Source: Salinibacterium sp. NK8237
Lineage (GTDB): Bacteria; Actinomycetota; Actinomycetes; Actinomycetales; Microbacteriaceae
Direction of reading: 5' to 3'
Length of the DNA: 64,000 nt
Assembly: GCF_015864955.1 (NCBI RefSeq)
Contig: NZ_JADYWE010000002.1
Coordinates: 562,326 to 626,325, forward strand
Shown: one piece after another, positions 51,798 to 59,701 of the stretch
How the letters are laid out: the number at the start of each line of letters is the position of its first letter
How positions within the stretch are numbered: position 1 is the stretch's first letter
Notes under the pieces: generated by a model
What the model saw: the letters and a program-made list of their open reading frames with translations, nothing else
The model's database searches: none
What the model was told of the DNA's origin: nothing
Made by a program: the position numbers and the translations under genes

Positions 51798-51815
51798 TCG
51801 TTCGGCACTGAACGA
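51798..51815. promoter_or_regulatory. Regulon dyad E (GS 2 / amidotransferase promoter)
   Basis: TCGTTC-GGCACT-GAACGA, fully matching TYRTTY-N6-RAAYRA and perfect as an inverted repeat; the symmetry extends to 8-bp arms (51796-51817). It lies 19 bp upstream of GS 2 and 73 bp upstream of the divergent amidotransferase gene. The core differs from the GTATCC of the other sites. Confidence 0.75.
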
Positions 51816-51888
51816 TTAGTGCGATACTAAGGCACACAGCGGTGTGGCTGTCTACTCATCGCCAGAAATTAACCCGAAAGGTACACAG

Positions 51889-52596
51889 ATGAGAGCTCTC
51901 CTGGTGCAACACGATCACGTCACCGCGAGCGGCCCAGTCGGTGATCGACTGCGGGAACGCGGCTTTGCGATCGACGAGATCATGGTCGTCACCGAGCAGA
52001 ATTTCGATAACCCGAACGTTGAATTTGAATTTCCGGATGCGTCGCAGTACGACCTCGTGATTCCGATGGGAGCGCCGTGGGGTGCGTGGGATGACGCGTG
52101 CATCGGCCGGTGGTTGGCCCCAGAGCTCGAGTGGGTCCGCACTATCATCGAGGCGGACATCCCGGTGCTCGGTATTTGTTTCGGAGGCCAGCTGATTGCT
52201 CGCGCTCTCGGTGGCACGGTAGCGCGCGGTCAGAAAGCCGAAATCGGGTGGACAGCGATCTACAGCGACGACACCTCGCTGGTGTCGAATGGCCCCTGGT
52301 TCCAGTTTCACTACGACCAGTGGACGATGCCCGAGGGCGCCGTTGAGATCGCCCGCAATCCGGTAGCGCCCCAAGCGTTTACCTATGGGCGCAGTCTGGC
52401 CGTGCAGTTCCATCCAGAACTCAACGCCGCGATTCTTGAGGGGTGGCTCGATCAGGGCGGCATCGATGAAGTGACCGCCGATGGTCAAAACGCCGCGGTG
52501 ATGCTCGAACAAACTCGCGCCGAAGAGGCCGTCGCCGGTCAGCGCACGGCCGCACTCGTGGATGCTTTCCTCGACCGCATAGCGAAGCTCGGCTAG
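51889..52596 (+). CDS. Stand-alone GMP-synthase-like glutamine amidotransferase (putative gamma-glutamyl-amide hydrolase 2)
   Basis: A 235-residue class I amidotransferase domain without a synthetase partner. The nucleophile motif is GICFGGQ (C97), and QFHPE carries H175 and E177 of the triad. The domain is closer to GuaA-N than to PuuD. Similar lone domains are paired with GS-like ligases in amine catabolism (AtdA2 with AtdA1), where they hydrolyse the gamma-glutamyl amide. It is divergent from GS 2 with a shared regulatory dyad. ATG 51889 follows AAAGG; the open frame starts 15 codons earlier without a ribosome site. Confidence 0.85.
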   Translation: MRALLVQHDHVTASGPVGDRLRERGFAIDEIMVVTEQNFDNPNVEFEFPDASQYDLVIPMGAPWGAWDDACIGRWLAPELEWVRTIIEADIPVLGICFGGQLIARALGGTVARGQKAEIGWTAIYSDDTSLVSNGPWFQFHYDQWTMPEGAVEIARNPVAPQAFTYGRSLAVQFHPELNAAILEGWLDQGGIDEVTADGQNAAVMLEQTRAEEAVAGQRTAALVDAFLDRIAKLG

Positions 52597-52646
52597 CCAG
52601 CGCTCGCCGGCTGCACTCGCTTGCCGAACATGGCTAGCGAGCGGGC

Positions 52647-52982
52647 CTACTGCGCTTTCACGACCGTGAGCAAAATCACGGAGTCTTCGAGCGCATCCAC
52701 GGCATGAATCTCGGTGGGGATGGGGAGCAGGTCGCCTGGCTTGCCCTCCCATGACTCGTCGGACGATCGTAAAGCGATATGGCCGACGATCACCTGCAGG
52801 GTCGCCTCACCGGGGCTGGAATGCTCGGAGAGGCCCTCGCCGGCGCGCAGTGCCATCAACGTCTGTCGCAGTTTCGCGTCCCGGCCACCGCAGATCGTCA
52901 GCGCGCTTCGCCCGTTATTCGACGCGACAGCACTCGCTAATTCTGTTGCCGCCAATTCGGTCAAAGAAACAGCTGTGTTCAT
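52647..52982 (-). CDS. Small cupin-domain protein
   Basis: A 111-residue single-cupin protein. The first motif region reads 'LRAGEGLSEHSSPGEATLQVIVG' in part (His and Glu at the metal positions are present), and the second 'KPGDLLPIPTEIHAVDALED' keeps one His. Such small cupins act as enzymes, binding proteins or metal-dependent sensors. It lies 65 bp after the PLP decarboxylase on the same strand, so it may be the last gene of the P450-decarboxylase unit. ATG 52982 follows AAAGGGG. Confidence 0.72.
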   Translation of the reverse strand: MNTAVSLTELAATELASAVASNNGRSALTICGGRDAKLRQTLMALRAGEGLSEHSSPGEATLQVIVGHIALRSSDESWEGKPGDLLPIPTEIHAVDALEDSVILLTVVKAQ

Positions 52983-53047
52983 CTCGTCACCCCTTTCGTG
53001 CACCGGTCGGCTTCATCGCCGTGGCCTAAAACTACCTCAGGCGTCTG

Positions 53048-54418
53048 TTATCGCAGCGTTTCTAGCGCTGCCATCACCTTGCTGGTCTCCGTGTCGGGGT
53101 TCACAAACGCGAGCCGCAGCACGCTTTGGCCACGCCACGAGGTCGGAACGCACAGGATGACGCCGTCGTGCGCCGCTTGCTTTGACCACGCCGAATACTG
53201 TTCGGCGGTCCACCCGGTGCGCACGAACAGCAGTACCGAAAGCTCGGGCTCGCGCACGAGTTCGAGATAGTCGGTCGCCTCAATCGCCCGAGCGACTTCA
53301 CGGGCGGTTGTCACGGAGGCTTCGATCGCGTCCCGATACTTGTCGGTGCCGTGGGTGGCGAGACTGAACCACAGTGGAAGTCCGCGCACGCGTCGCGAAA
53401 GGTGCAGGGCGAGCTCGCTGGGGTTCCATTCGCTGCGGTCGATGGCATCCAAATAGCTGGCGTGCTGGGAGTGCACGGCGCGAGCCAACTCGGGCTCGCG
53501 ATACACAAGTGCACAGCAGTCATAGGGGGCAAAGAGCCACTTATGCGGGTCGACGATAAAGCTGTCAGCCCGTTCAACACCGTCGAAGATGTGGCGGATG
53601 CTCGGGGCGGCTAGCCCCGCACCGCCATAGGCGCCATCGACGTGCATCCATACCCCGAACTCTTCGCAGACGTCAGCGATGTCGGAGAGGTCGTCAACGA
53701 GGCCTTCGTTGGTGGTGCCAGCGGATGCCACCACAGCAAACACGTTCGGTGACTGTTCAAGAACAGCCCGCAGTGCTGCCCCGGTCATGTGGCCGCGGTT
53801 ATCGATGGGTACGTCGACCCTGTCAACGTCGAGTGCTTTCGCAGCTGAGTTGATCGACGAGTGGGCGTTGGAGGTATAAGCCAGCTGCCAGCCGCCGGCG
53901 GGGCGACCACCGCGACGCATCTTGGCGGTTTCCCGCGCCGTCATGAGCGCTGAGAGGTTGCCTGAGGTGCCGCCGGAAACAAACGTGCCGCCAGCGGTCT
54001 CCGGCCAGCCGAGCAGCCCGATGATCCACTGCAGGGCCTGGTTCTCGGCGAAGATCGCGCCAGCACCCGATTCCCAGAGGCCGCCAAAAATATTGGCAGA
54101 ACTGGTGACGAGGTCAAACGCGACTGCTGCGCGAGTGGGCGCGGCCGCGATGTAAGCGAGGTTCAACGGGTCATCTTGAGCACGAGTTGCCGGCTCAAGA
54201 ATCTCGTCAAAAATACGCAGTGCTTCTGCGCCGCCAATGCCTTCGGGACGGATCGCTTCGCCAACCTCTGCCGCCAACTCGGCCGCGGGCCGAGCGGTGG
54301 ACAGGGGGTCAGTTTTGCGGACCATTCTCTTGGCGGTCCAGTCGAGGGCGAGTTGTACTACTTCAGTCTCGTCGCCCCATACTGCGTGCGGTCTGCCTTG
54401 TGGCCGAACTTCGCTCAT
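53048..54418 (-). CDS. Group II PLP-dependent amino acid decarboxylase
   Basis: A 456-residue fold-type I decarboxylase of the aromatic-amino-acid / glutamate / diaminobutyrate decarboxylase group. 'GTFVSGGTSGNLSALMTARE' (about 145-165) binds the PLP phosphate, 'NAHSSINSAAKAL' has the stacking His, 'WMHVDGAYGG' has the Asp that binds the pyridine nitrogen, and VDPHKWLF has the Schiff-base K293. The substrate group cannot be fixed from sequence. It lies 21 bp after the P450 stop on the same strand, so it shares the P450 transcript and its operator. It may make an amine or act on an amino acid intermediate of the pathway. Confidence 0.87.
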   Translation of the reverse strand: MSEVRPQGRPHAVWGDETEVVQLALDWTAKRMVRKTDPLSTARPAAELAAEVGEAIRPEGIGGAEALRIFDEILEPATRAQDDPLNLAYIAAAPTRAAVAFDLVTSSANIFGGLWESGAGAIFAENQALQWIIGLLGWPETAGGTFVSGGTSGNLSALMTARETAKMRRGGRPAGGWQLAYTSNAHSSINSAAKALDVDRVDVPIDNRGHMTGAALRAVLEQSPNVFAVVASAGTTNEGLVDDLSDIADVCEEFGVWMHVDGAYGGAGLAAPSIRHIFDGVERADSFIVDPHKWLFAPYDCCALVYREPELARAVHSQHASYLDAIDRSEWNPSELALHLSRRVRGLPLWFSLATHGTDKYRDAIEASVTTAREVARAIEATDYLELVREPELSVLLFVRTGWTAEQYSAWSKQAAHDGVILCVPTSWRGQSVLRLAFVNPDTETSKVMAALETLR

Positions 54419-54439
54419 GCAACTACCTCGCTCATGTGC

Positions 54440-55684
54440 CTACTTTGCTAGTTCGACGCTTACCGGGAGTCGTTTGATTCCGTTGATGAAATTGCTGCGC
54501 AGTCGATCAGGTTCGCCGAGTTTCGTCATTCCGGAGATTCGGGGCAGCAGGTCCTCGAACATAATACGGATCTCTAGGCGTGCCAGAGAGTTTCCGAGGC
54601 ACATGTGCGGGCCACCGCGACCGAAGGCCATGTGTTCGTTGGGGTTGCGGGTGACATCCATCGTGTAGGGGTTCTCGAACACTTCGGGGTCGCGGTTGCC
54701 AGCAGCGAACCACGTGACGACCTTCTGGCCCTCTTTGATGGCTTGACCGTTGATCTCGGTGTCCTTCGTCGCGGTGCGACGGAAGTGATACACGGGGCTA
54801 GCCATGCGCAGGAACTCTTCGACGGCCCACGGGATTAGCTCGGGCTTTTCTTGCAATAGCTCCAGCTGGTCGGGGTTATCCATGAGGTAGTTCATGGAGT
54901 GCGTGATGGTGTGGCGGGTTGTCTCGTTGCCGGCAACCACGAGCAGCAAGAAGTAGCTGTTGAAGTCGCGCTCGCTGAGTGCTTTGCCATCCATTGGCGT
55001 CTGGTTGACGAGGCGCGACACGAGGTCGGTGCCATCTTTGCCGCGGCGCTCGTTGGCTAGGGCGTTGCCATATTCGAAGACTTCGAGTGCCGCAGGGGAG
55101 CGGAACGGCAAGAGCCGGTACTGCTCGCTCTCGGCGGAGGTGGCCAACACATCAGCGTGCTCCGGATCGTCGTTGCCGATCATCCGGTTGCCCCAGTCGA
55201 TGAGCTTGTAGATGTCTGTATCGGGCACGTCAAGCATTTTGGCGAGCACGCGGATGGGGAAGTCAGCGGCGACCTGGTCGACAAATTCGAATTCTTTGTT
55301 CGCGAATGCCGCATCAAGAGTGCTGGCGGTGAGACCGCGGAGGAAGGTCTCGTAGCCGGCGACAGCCCGAGGCGTGAATTCGCCCTGCATGAGACGGCGA
55401 AGCGCGCGATGACGAACACCATCGGTCTCGAGCATCGACTTGCGAGCCTCAATTTGGTCGGCATCGAGTTCTTCGAGGTTGACGGTTCCGCGTTCGCTGG
55501 AGAATGTTTCGGTGTCTCGCAGCACGGAAACGATGTCGTGGTAGCGCGTGAGTGACCAGAAGCCGTGGTTGGGTGCCGGTTCTTCTGACCAGTGCACGGG
55601 TGCCTCTGCTCGAAGCTTGTCGAACACGGTCCAGGGTGTGCCGTTCTCGAACAGATCTAGGTCTGCCAGGGTGACGTTCGCCAT
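54440..55684 (-). CDS. Cytochrome P450 (class I bacterial type)
   Basis: A 414-residue soluble P450. The I-helix motif is VVAGNETTRH, the ExxR pair lies in VEEFLRMASP, and the heme loop is FGRGGPHMCLGN with the proximal ligand C362; the extra Gly is typical of the CYP124/125/126 and related actinobacterial families. It has no membrane anchor and no reductase domain, so it needs a ferredoxin and reductase. Both are encoded at 59698-61115 in the neighbouring operon. ATG 55684 is used; a TTG 3 codons upstream is better placed for the GGAGGA. The open frame continues into the MarR gene but that part is not P450. Regulon dyad C is 25 bp upstream. Confidence 0.93.
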   Translation of the reverse strand: MANVTLADLDLFENGTPWTVFDKLRAEAPVHWSEEPAPNHGFWSLTRYHDIVSVLRDTETFSSERGTVNLEELDADQIEARKSMLETDGVRHRALRRLMQGEFTPRAVAGYETFLRGLTASTLDAAFANKEFEFVDQVAADFPIRVLAKMLDVPDTDIYKLIDWGNRMIGNDDPEHADVLATSAESEQYRLLPFRSPAALEVFEYGNALANERRGKDGTDLVSRLVNQTPMDGKALSERDFNSYFLLLVVAGNETTRHTITHSMNYLMDNPDQLELLQEKPELIPWAVEEFLRMASPVYHFRRTATKDTEINGQAIKEGQKVVTWFAAGNRDPEVFENPYTMDVTRNPNEHMAFGRGGPHMCLGNSLARLEIRIMFEDLLPRISGMTKLGEPDRLRSNFINGIKRLPVSVELAK

Positions 55685-55709
55685 TGAAGTCAACTCAATC
55701 CTCCGTGGG

Positions 55710-55727
55710 TTGTTTGGATACAAACAA
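55710..55727. promoter_or_regulatory. Regulon dyad C (P450 / MarR promoter)
   Basis: TTGTTT-GGATAC-AAACAA, fully matching TYRTTY-N6-RAAYRA, and a perfect inverted repeat over 7-bp arms. It lies 25 bp upstream of the P450 ATG and 104 bp upstream of the divergent MarR gene. The core is GTATCC on the minus strand. Confidence 0.75.
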
Positions 55728-55831
55728 TATGCCACACCGGCACGATTCTGCGAACGATGCGCATAAAAACTTTCTGAACGCCGGGGGTTAGATAGAGTAA
55801 CCGCAGCTAAACGCGAGCGAGGGGACCCTCC

Positions 55832-56332
55832 GTGGCCGGACCACACACACTGACTGAGACTGAACGCCAAGTGCAGGCGAAGGTCGGCGGCTTGCCGCTC
55901 GACTACTCCGCTATGGCGGTTGCCTCGAACCTCTTTCGCGCCGCTAATGCCGTGCGCAATCACTTTGAGCGCACCGTGCTTTCTGAGCACAACCTGTCGT
56001 GGACGGCCTTCGTGGTGCTGTGGGTCACCTGGATTTGGGAGCCCATCGAGACGCGCCAGATCGCACTCGAGGGCGGCTTCTCCAAGGCCACTCTCACGGG
56101 AGTGCTCACCACGTTGGAGGGTCGCGGTTGGCTTGTTCGGGAGCGGAGCGCCACCGACGGCCGCCTCGTGGTGGTGAACCTCACCGACCGTGGTCGCGAG
56201 CTCATGGTTGAGCTCTTTCCTGCCTTCAACCTCCAAGAGCAGGCCGTCACTGGCCCTGTCGATCCCAGCAAGCGCGAAGAGCTGGCCGAGATGCTGCGCG
56301 TGATCACCGCGGGCGTGGAGCCCAAAAACTAG
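55832..56332 (+). CDS. MarR family regulator (candidate regulon repressor)
   Basis: A 166-residue MarR-type winged helix-turn-helix protein. The DNA-binding region is 'ALEGGFSKATLTGVLTTLEGRGWLVRERSATDGR' in outline (about residues 87-120), with the wing ending in DGRLVVVNLTDRG; the flanking helices form the dimer. Effectors of MarR proteins are often aromatic acids or their CoA esters, which fits aromatic catabolism. It lies between the divergent P450 and the hpaE operon, both carrying the 18-bp dyad, so it is the best candidate for the binding protein. GTG start at 55832. Target assignment is inference. Confidence 0.88.
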   Translation: MAGPHTLTETERQVQAKVGGLPLDYSAMAVASNLFRAANAVRNHFERTVLSEHNLSWTAFVVLWVTWIWEPIETRQIALEGGFSKATLTGVLTTLEGRGWLVRERSATDGRLVVVNLTDRGRELMVELFPAFNLQEQAVTGPVDPSKREELAEMLRVITAGVEPKN

Positions 56333-56380
56333 CCAACCCAGATTTTTTGGTGGTCGGTTCCCCCTAACGCTTGTTTGGGG

Positions 56381-56440
56381 TCGAATCACTCGCTAAGGTA
56401 AGTCATTAGCATCCGAATGACTTAACGGCGAGCGATTCGA
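56381..56440. repeat. Nested inverted repeat upstream of hpaE
   Basis: An outer pair, TCGAATCACTCGC (56381-56393) and GCGAGCGATTCGA (56428-56440), matches at 12 of 13 positions. It encloses a perfect 9-bp pair, TAAGTCATT (56399-56407) and AATGACTTA (56416-56424), with an 8-bp centre. The whole 60-bp structure ends 12 bp before the ALDH start codon. It contains regulon dyad D. It could be a double operator or an mRNA hairpin that controls translation of the operon. Confidence 0.75.
56403..56420. promoter_or_regulatory. Regulon dyad D (hpaE operon promoter)
   Basis: TCATTA-GCATCC-GAATGA, 11 of 12 arm positions of TYRTTY-N6-RAAYRA. It lies 32 bp upstream of the ALDH start. The core GCATCC differs by one base from the GTATCC of sites A-C. 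A TTGTTTGG half-site-like word lies at 56371-56378. Confidence 0.68.
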
Positions 56441-56452
56441 GACGGGAACACT

Positions 56453-57916
56453 ATGACCAACGTTCAAGTAGCAGGAGTGACCGTCGATACGCGGCACTTC
56501 ATCAACGGAGAGCGCGTCGCCTCCGCCGACACCTTCACCAACGTGTCACCCATCGATGCCAGCTCCCTCGGAGAAATCTCCCGCGGAGGCCAGCGCGAAG
56601 TCGACATGGCTGTCGCCGCAGCCCGTGCAGCATTCCCCGGATGGGCTGCCACCAGCCCGAAAGACCGTGCAGCAATCCTTCATAAGATCGCCGACCTCGT
56701 CGAAGAGCGCGTCAGCGACCTCGCCAACGTCGAAACGATGGACAACGGTGCGCTCCTGCGCAGCCACCTGCGCGGCGTCATGCCGCGAGTGGCCCACAAC
56801 TTTAGGTTCTTCGCTGACTACCTTGTGAACGACCTCGGGCATCCCGACTTCGAAACTCGTGGCCACAACAACCACGTCTCGTGGGATCCCTCGGGAGTTG
56901 CTGCGCTTATCACGCCGTGGAACGCACCCCTCATGCTCGCCACCTGGAAGATTGCTCCGGCGCTCGCGGCAGGCGACACAGTCGTACTGAAGCCGGCCGA
57001 ATGGACGCCGCTCACTGCATCCCTTCTCGCGGATATCACCGTTGAAGCTGGCCTTCCCGCTGGAGTTTTCAACGTGGTGCAGGGCTACGGAAAAGAAGCG
57101 GGTGCCTCGCTCGTGGAGCACCCCGACCTCAGCCGCATCTCGTTCACCGGTTCAGTGCCGACCGCAAAGTCGATCGCTCGCGCCGCAGCCGACAACCTCA
57201 CCCCGTGCAGCTTTGAGCTCGGTGGCAAGAGCCCGTGCATTGTTATGGAAGACGCCGACCTCGAACTCGCCGCAACCCTCGCCGTTGAGCAGTACGACAA
57301 CGCCGGTCAGGTCTGTCTCTCGGGCACACGCATCCTCGTTCACGAAAATATTGCGGATGCCTTTGCCGCAGCATTCCAAGCGAAGGTCGAGACCCTGCGT
57401 CAGGGTGACCCTCGCGACCTCGAGACCGACATCGGGCCGCAGGTTCACCGTGTGCACTTCGAGCGGATCAAGGGATTCGTCGATCGTGCCAAGGAGGGCG
57501 GAGCAGACATCCTCTTCGGCGGTGGACCGAACGCTGAGCTCGGCGGCCTCTACTTCACGCCCACGCTCGTCAAGAACCCTGCGCTTGGAAGCGAGATTGT
57601 TACTCAGGAGGTCTTCGGGCCGGTGCTGACAATGCAAACCTTCACGACCGACGAAGAACTCGTCGCGATGGCCAACGGAACCGAATTCGGCCTCGCCGCC
57701 ATCCTCGTCGCAGGCAACCGCGAGCACGCCGACGTGATCACCAAGCAGCTTGTCGCCGGCACAATTTGGGTCAACTGCTTCTTCGTGCGCGACTTGCGCG
57801 CACCGTTCGGTGGCTCCAAGAAGTCGGGTGTTGGCCGTGAGGGCGGCACTTGGTCGTTTGATTTCTACGCAGATGTTAAGAACACGGTGTTCGCACCTAA
57901 CGGATGGAAGGAATAG
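56453..57916 (+). CDS. HpaE-like 5-carboxymethyl-2-hydroxymuconate semialdehyde dehydrogenase
   Basis: A 487-residue aldehyde dehydrogenase. 'ITPWNAPLMLATWK' (about 165), KPAEWTPL, FELGGKSP with the general-base Glu and GQVCLSGTR with C288 are present. The C-terminal FVRDLRAPFGGSKKSGVGREGG followed by SFDFY is the form found in HpaE and related muconic-semialdehyde dehydrogenases (long motif: residues about 442-468). It oxidises the ring-fission aldehyde of homoprotocatechuate or a similar catechol. It is the first gene of a five-gene operon with hpaD-, hpaG-, ferredoxin- and reductase-like genes, under a nested dyad. Confidence 0.87.
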   Translation: MTNVQVAGVTVDTRHFINGERVASADTFTNVSPIDASSLGEISRGGQREVDMAVAAARAAFPGWAATSPKDRAAILHKIADLVEERVSDLANVETMDNGALLRSHLRGVMPRVAHNFRFFADYLVNDLGHPDFETRGHNNHVSWDPSGVAALITPWNAPLMLATWKIAPALAAGDTVVLKPAEWTPLTASLLADITVEAGLPAGVFNVVQGYGKEAGASLVEHPDLSRISFTGSVPTAKSIARAAADNLTPCSFELGGKSPCIVMEDADLELAATLAVEQYDNAGQVCLSGTRILVHENIADAFAAAFQAKVETLRQGDPRDLETDIGPQVHRVHFERIKGFVDRAKEGGADILFGGGPNAELGGLYFTPTLVKNPALGSEIVTQEVFGPVLTMQTFTTDEELVAMANGTEFGLAAILVAGNREHADVITKQLVAGTIWVNCFFVRDLRAPFGGSKKSGVGREGGTWSFDFYADVKNTVFAPNGWKE

Positions 57917-57918
57917 TC

Positions 57919-58830
57919 ATGGGAGAAGTAGTTGGCGCTGGGCTGATCGCCCACGTACCTACGATCATGTTGCCCAAAGAGATCCGCATGGAACTCAATG
58001 AGGGCAAGGACTCAACGCTCGTTGAAGGCCTCGAACGACTCCGCAAGGACTACTTCGAGAATGACGATTACGACACTGTTGTCGTGCTCGATAGCCACTG
58101 GGCGACCACGGTTGAATTCGTCGTTACGGCGCACGAGCGTCGCCACGGCAAGTTCACGTCAGAAGAACTTCCTCGCGGGATGAGCGGTGTGCCGTACGAC
58201 TTCATCGGCGACCCGGAGCTCGCGAAGCTCATGGGGGAACAGGCCGAAAAGAACGGCACTTGGATCACCCCGATCGACGACGAGTACTTGCCGATCATGT
58301 ACGCCACGATCAACCTGTGGGAGTACCTCGGCAAGGGCTTGCCCGACAAGAAGTGGGTGAGCGTCTCCATTTGTCAGACCGCCACCGATGAAGACTTCTT
58401 GCGTGCGGGGCGCGCGATTGGCGAAGCGATTGCCAAGAGCGACCGCCGCGTCATCCTGCTCGCCTCCGGTGCGCTTTCGCACACGTTCTATAAGCTGCGT
58501 GATCTACGCAAGCACGAGATGGCCGACCCGGCCCACATTTTCTCGGATGCTGCCCGCGAGGCAGACTACGAACGTCTCGATTGGTTCAAGGCTGGAGACC
58601 ACGCCCAGGTGTTGGAAACGATGCCCGCGTTCCAGAAGGTTCGCCCCGAGGCCATGTTTGGTCACTGGCTCATGACGGCGGGTGCCATCGGCGAAGAAGC
58701 CTGCACCGCCCCCGGCGTGATGTACAGCGACTACGAAAACTCCATCGGTACCGGTCAGGTTCACGTGTGGTTCCCGAAGCCAGAAGGTGGCTTCCCAGCA
58801 GCAAAGGATGTGGTTCTCTCTCGTGACTGA
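57919..58830 (+). CDS. Class III extradiol ring-cleavage dioxygenase, HpaD-like
   Basis: A 303-residue LigB-superfamily enzyme. H12 (in IAHVPTI) and H60 (in VVLDSHWAT) match the two iron-ligand His of LigB/HpaD; the third, a Glu near residue 240, I cannot assign with certainty. 'VVLDSHW', 'SEELPRGM' and 'LASGALSHTF' align in my recollection with E. coli 3,4-dihydroxyphenylacetate 2,3-dioxygenase. It cleaves a catechol next to the hydroxyl groups with Fe(II) and O2. Its ATG lies 2 bp after the HpaE stop with GGAAGGA upstream, so the genes are coupled. Homoprotocatechuate is the likely but unproven substrate. Confidence 0.85.
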   Translation: MGEVVGAGLIAHVPTIMLPKEIRMELNEGKDSTLVEGLERLRKDYFENDDYDTVVVLDSHWATTVEFVVTAHERRHGKFTSEELPRGMSGVPYDFIGDPELAKLMGEQAEKNGTWITPIDDEYLPIMYATINLWEYLGKGLPDKKWVSVSICQTATDEDFLRAGRAIGEAIAKSDRRVILLASGALSHTFYKLRDLRKHEMADPAHIFSDAAREADYERLDWFKAGDHAQVLETMPAFQKVRPEAMFGHWLMTAGAIGEEACTAPGVMYSDYENSIGTGQVHVWFPKPEGGFPAAKDVVLSRD

Positions 58831-59701
58831 ACTCCGCAGAATACTTCTTGATGGATACCCGACCCAGGTAACGCGCCACGGTGACGTTCTTGTTGCGGGC
58901 GACGGCCGCGAGGTCGGCGTCGACGACGCCATTCATTTGCCGCCGACCGAGCCGAGCAAGATCATCGCCGTGCACTTGAACTACGCGAGTCGCACCGAAG
59001 AGTTCATGACCAAGCTGCCGGCGGCACCGACCTACTTTCAGAAGCCGGTCACTGCTCTCAACACCCACAAGGGTGATGTTGTGCGGCCCGAAGGCTGCAA
59101 GTGGTTGAACTTCGAGGGTGAAATCGTCATCGTTATCGGCCGCACGTGCCGCAACGTTTCGCCCGAGCAGGCCAGCGACTACATCGCCGGCTATTCGATC
59201 GGCAATGACTACGGTCTGCACGATTTCCGGGACACGGATGCCGGTTCCATGCTGCGCGTCAAGGGCAGCGACACGCTCGCCCCGGTTGGCCCCGGTCTCG
59301 TTACGGATTGGGATTTCCGCGGCAAGCAGTTGCGCACCATCGTGAACGGTGAGGTCAAGCAAGACGACAACACCGACAATATGGAGTGGGACATGAACTA
59401 CCTCGTGGCCGATATTGCACGCACCATCACGTTGAGCCCCGGTGACATGCTGTTCTCGGGAACTCCCGCGTTCTCGCGTCCGGTTCAGCCTGGCGACGTT
59501 GTTGAGGTCGAAGTTGAAGGCCTCGGCAAGCTCACGAACCGTATCGTTACGGGCCCGACTGCCATCCGAACCGACGTGGGGGCACAACCCACCGAGAGCG
59601 AAGAGGTAATGTCGACAGCAATGGGTGGCGACTGGGAGTTCCGAGGCATTCGAACTCCGTCGAAAGATCTCTACCCGTCGAAAGTTGAGGAAAAACGATG
59701 A
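58823..59701 (+). CDS. Fumarylacetoacetate-hydrolase-family enzyme, HpaG-like
   Basis: A 292-residue FAH-fold enzyme. 'LNFEGEIVIVIGR' has the two metal-binding Glu, 'GNDYGLHDFRD' the Asp, 'VKGSDTLAPVGP' the catalytic Lys region and 'SPGDMLFSGTPAFSRPVQPGD' the C-terminal signature (read in two parts). In meta-cleavage pathways such enzymes decarboxylate and isomerise the ring-fission acid (HpaG) or hydrate the product. It has a single domain, whereas E. coli HpaG is a duplicated fusion. GTG 58823 overlaps the HpaD stop by 8 bp; an ATG at 58808 is an alternative. Confidence 0.85.
   Translation: MTELRRILLDGYPTQVTRHGDVLVAGDGREVGVDDAIHLPPTEPSKIIAVHLNYASRTEEFMTKLPAAPTYFQKPVTALNTHKGDVVRPEGCKWLNFEGEIVIVIGRTCRNVSPEQASDYIAGYSIGNDYGLHDFRDTDAGSMLRVKGSDTLAPVGPGLVTDWDFRGKQLRTIVNGEVKQDDNTDNMEWDMNYLVADIARTITLSPGDMLFSGTPAFSRPVQPGDVVEVEVEGLGKLTNRIVTGPTAIRTDVGAQPTESEEVMSTAMGGDWEFRGIRTPSKDLYPSKVEEKR

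Noticed and set aside
55685..56389. N-terminal extension of the P450 frame by 235 codons across the MarR gene
   Set aside because: The P450 family starts at about 55684. The extension is antisense to a clear MarR gene and has no P450 features.
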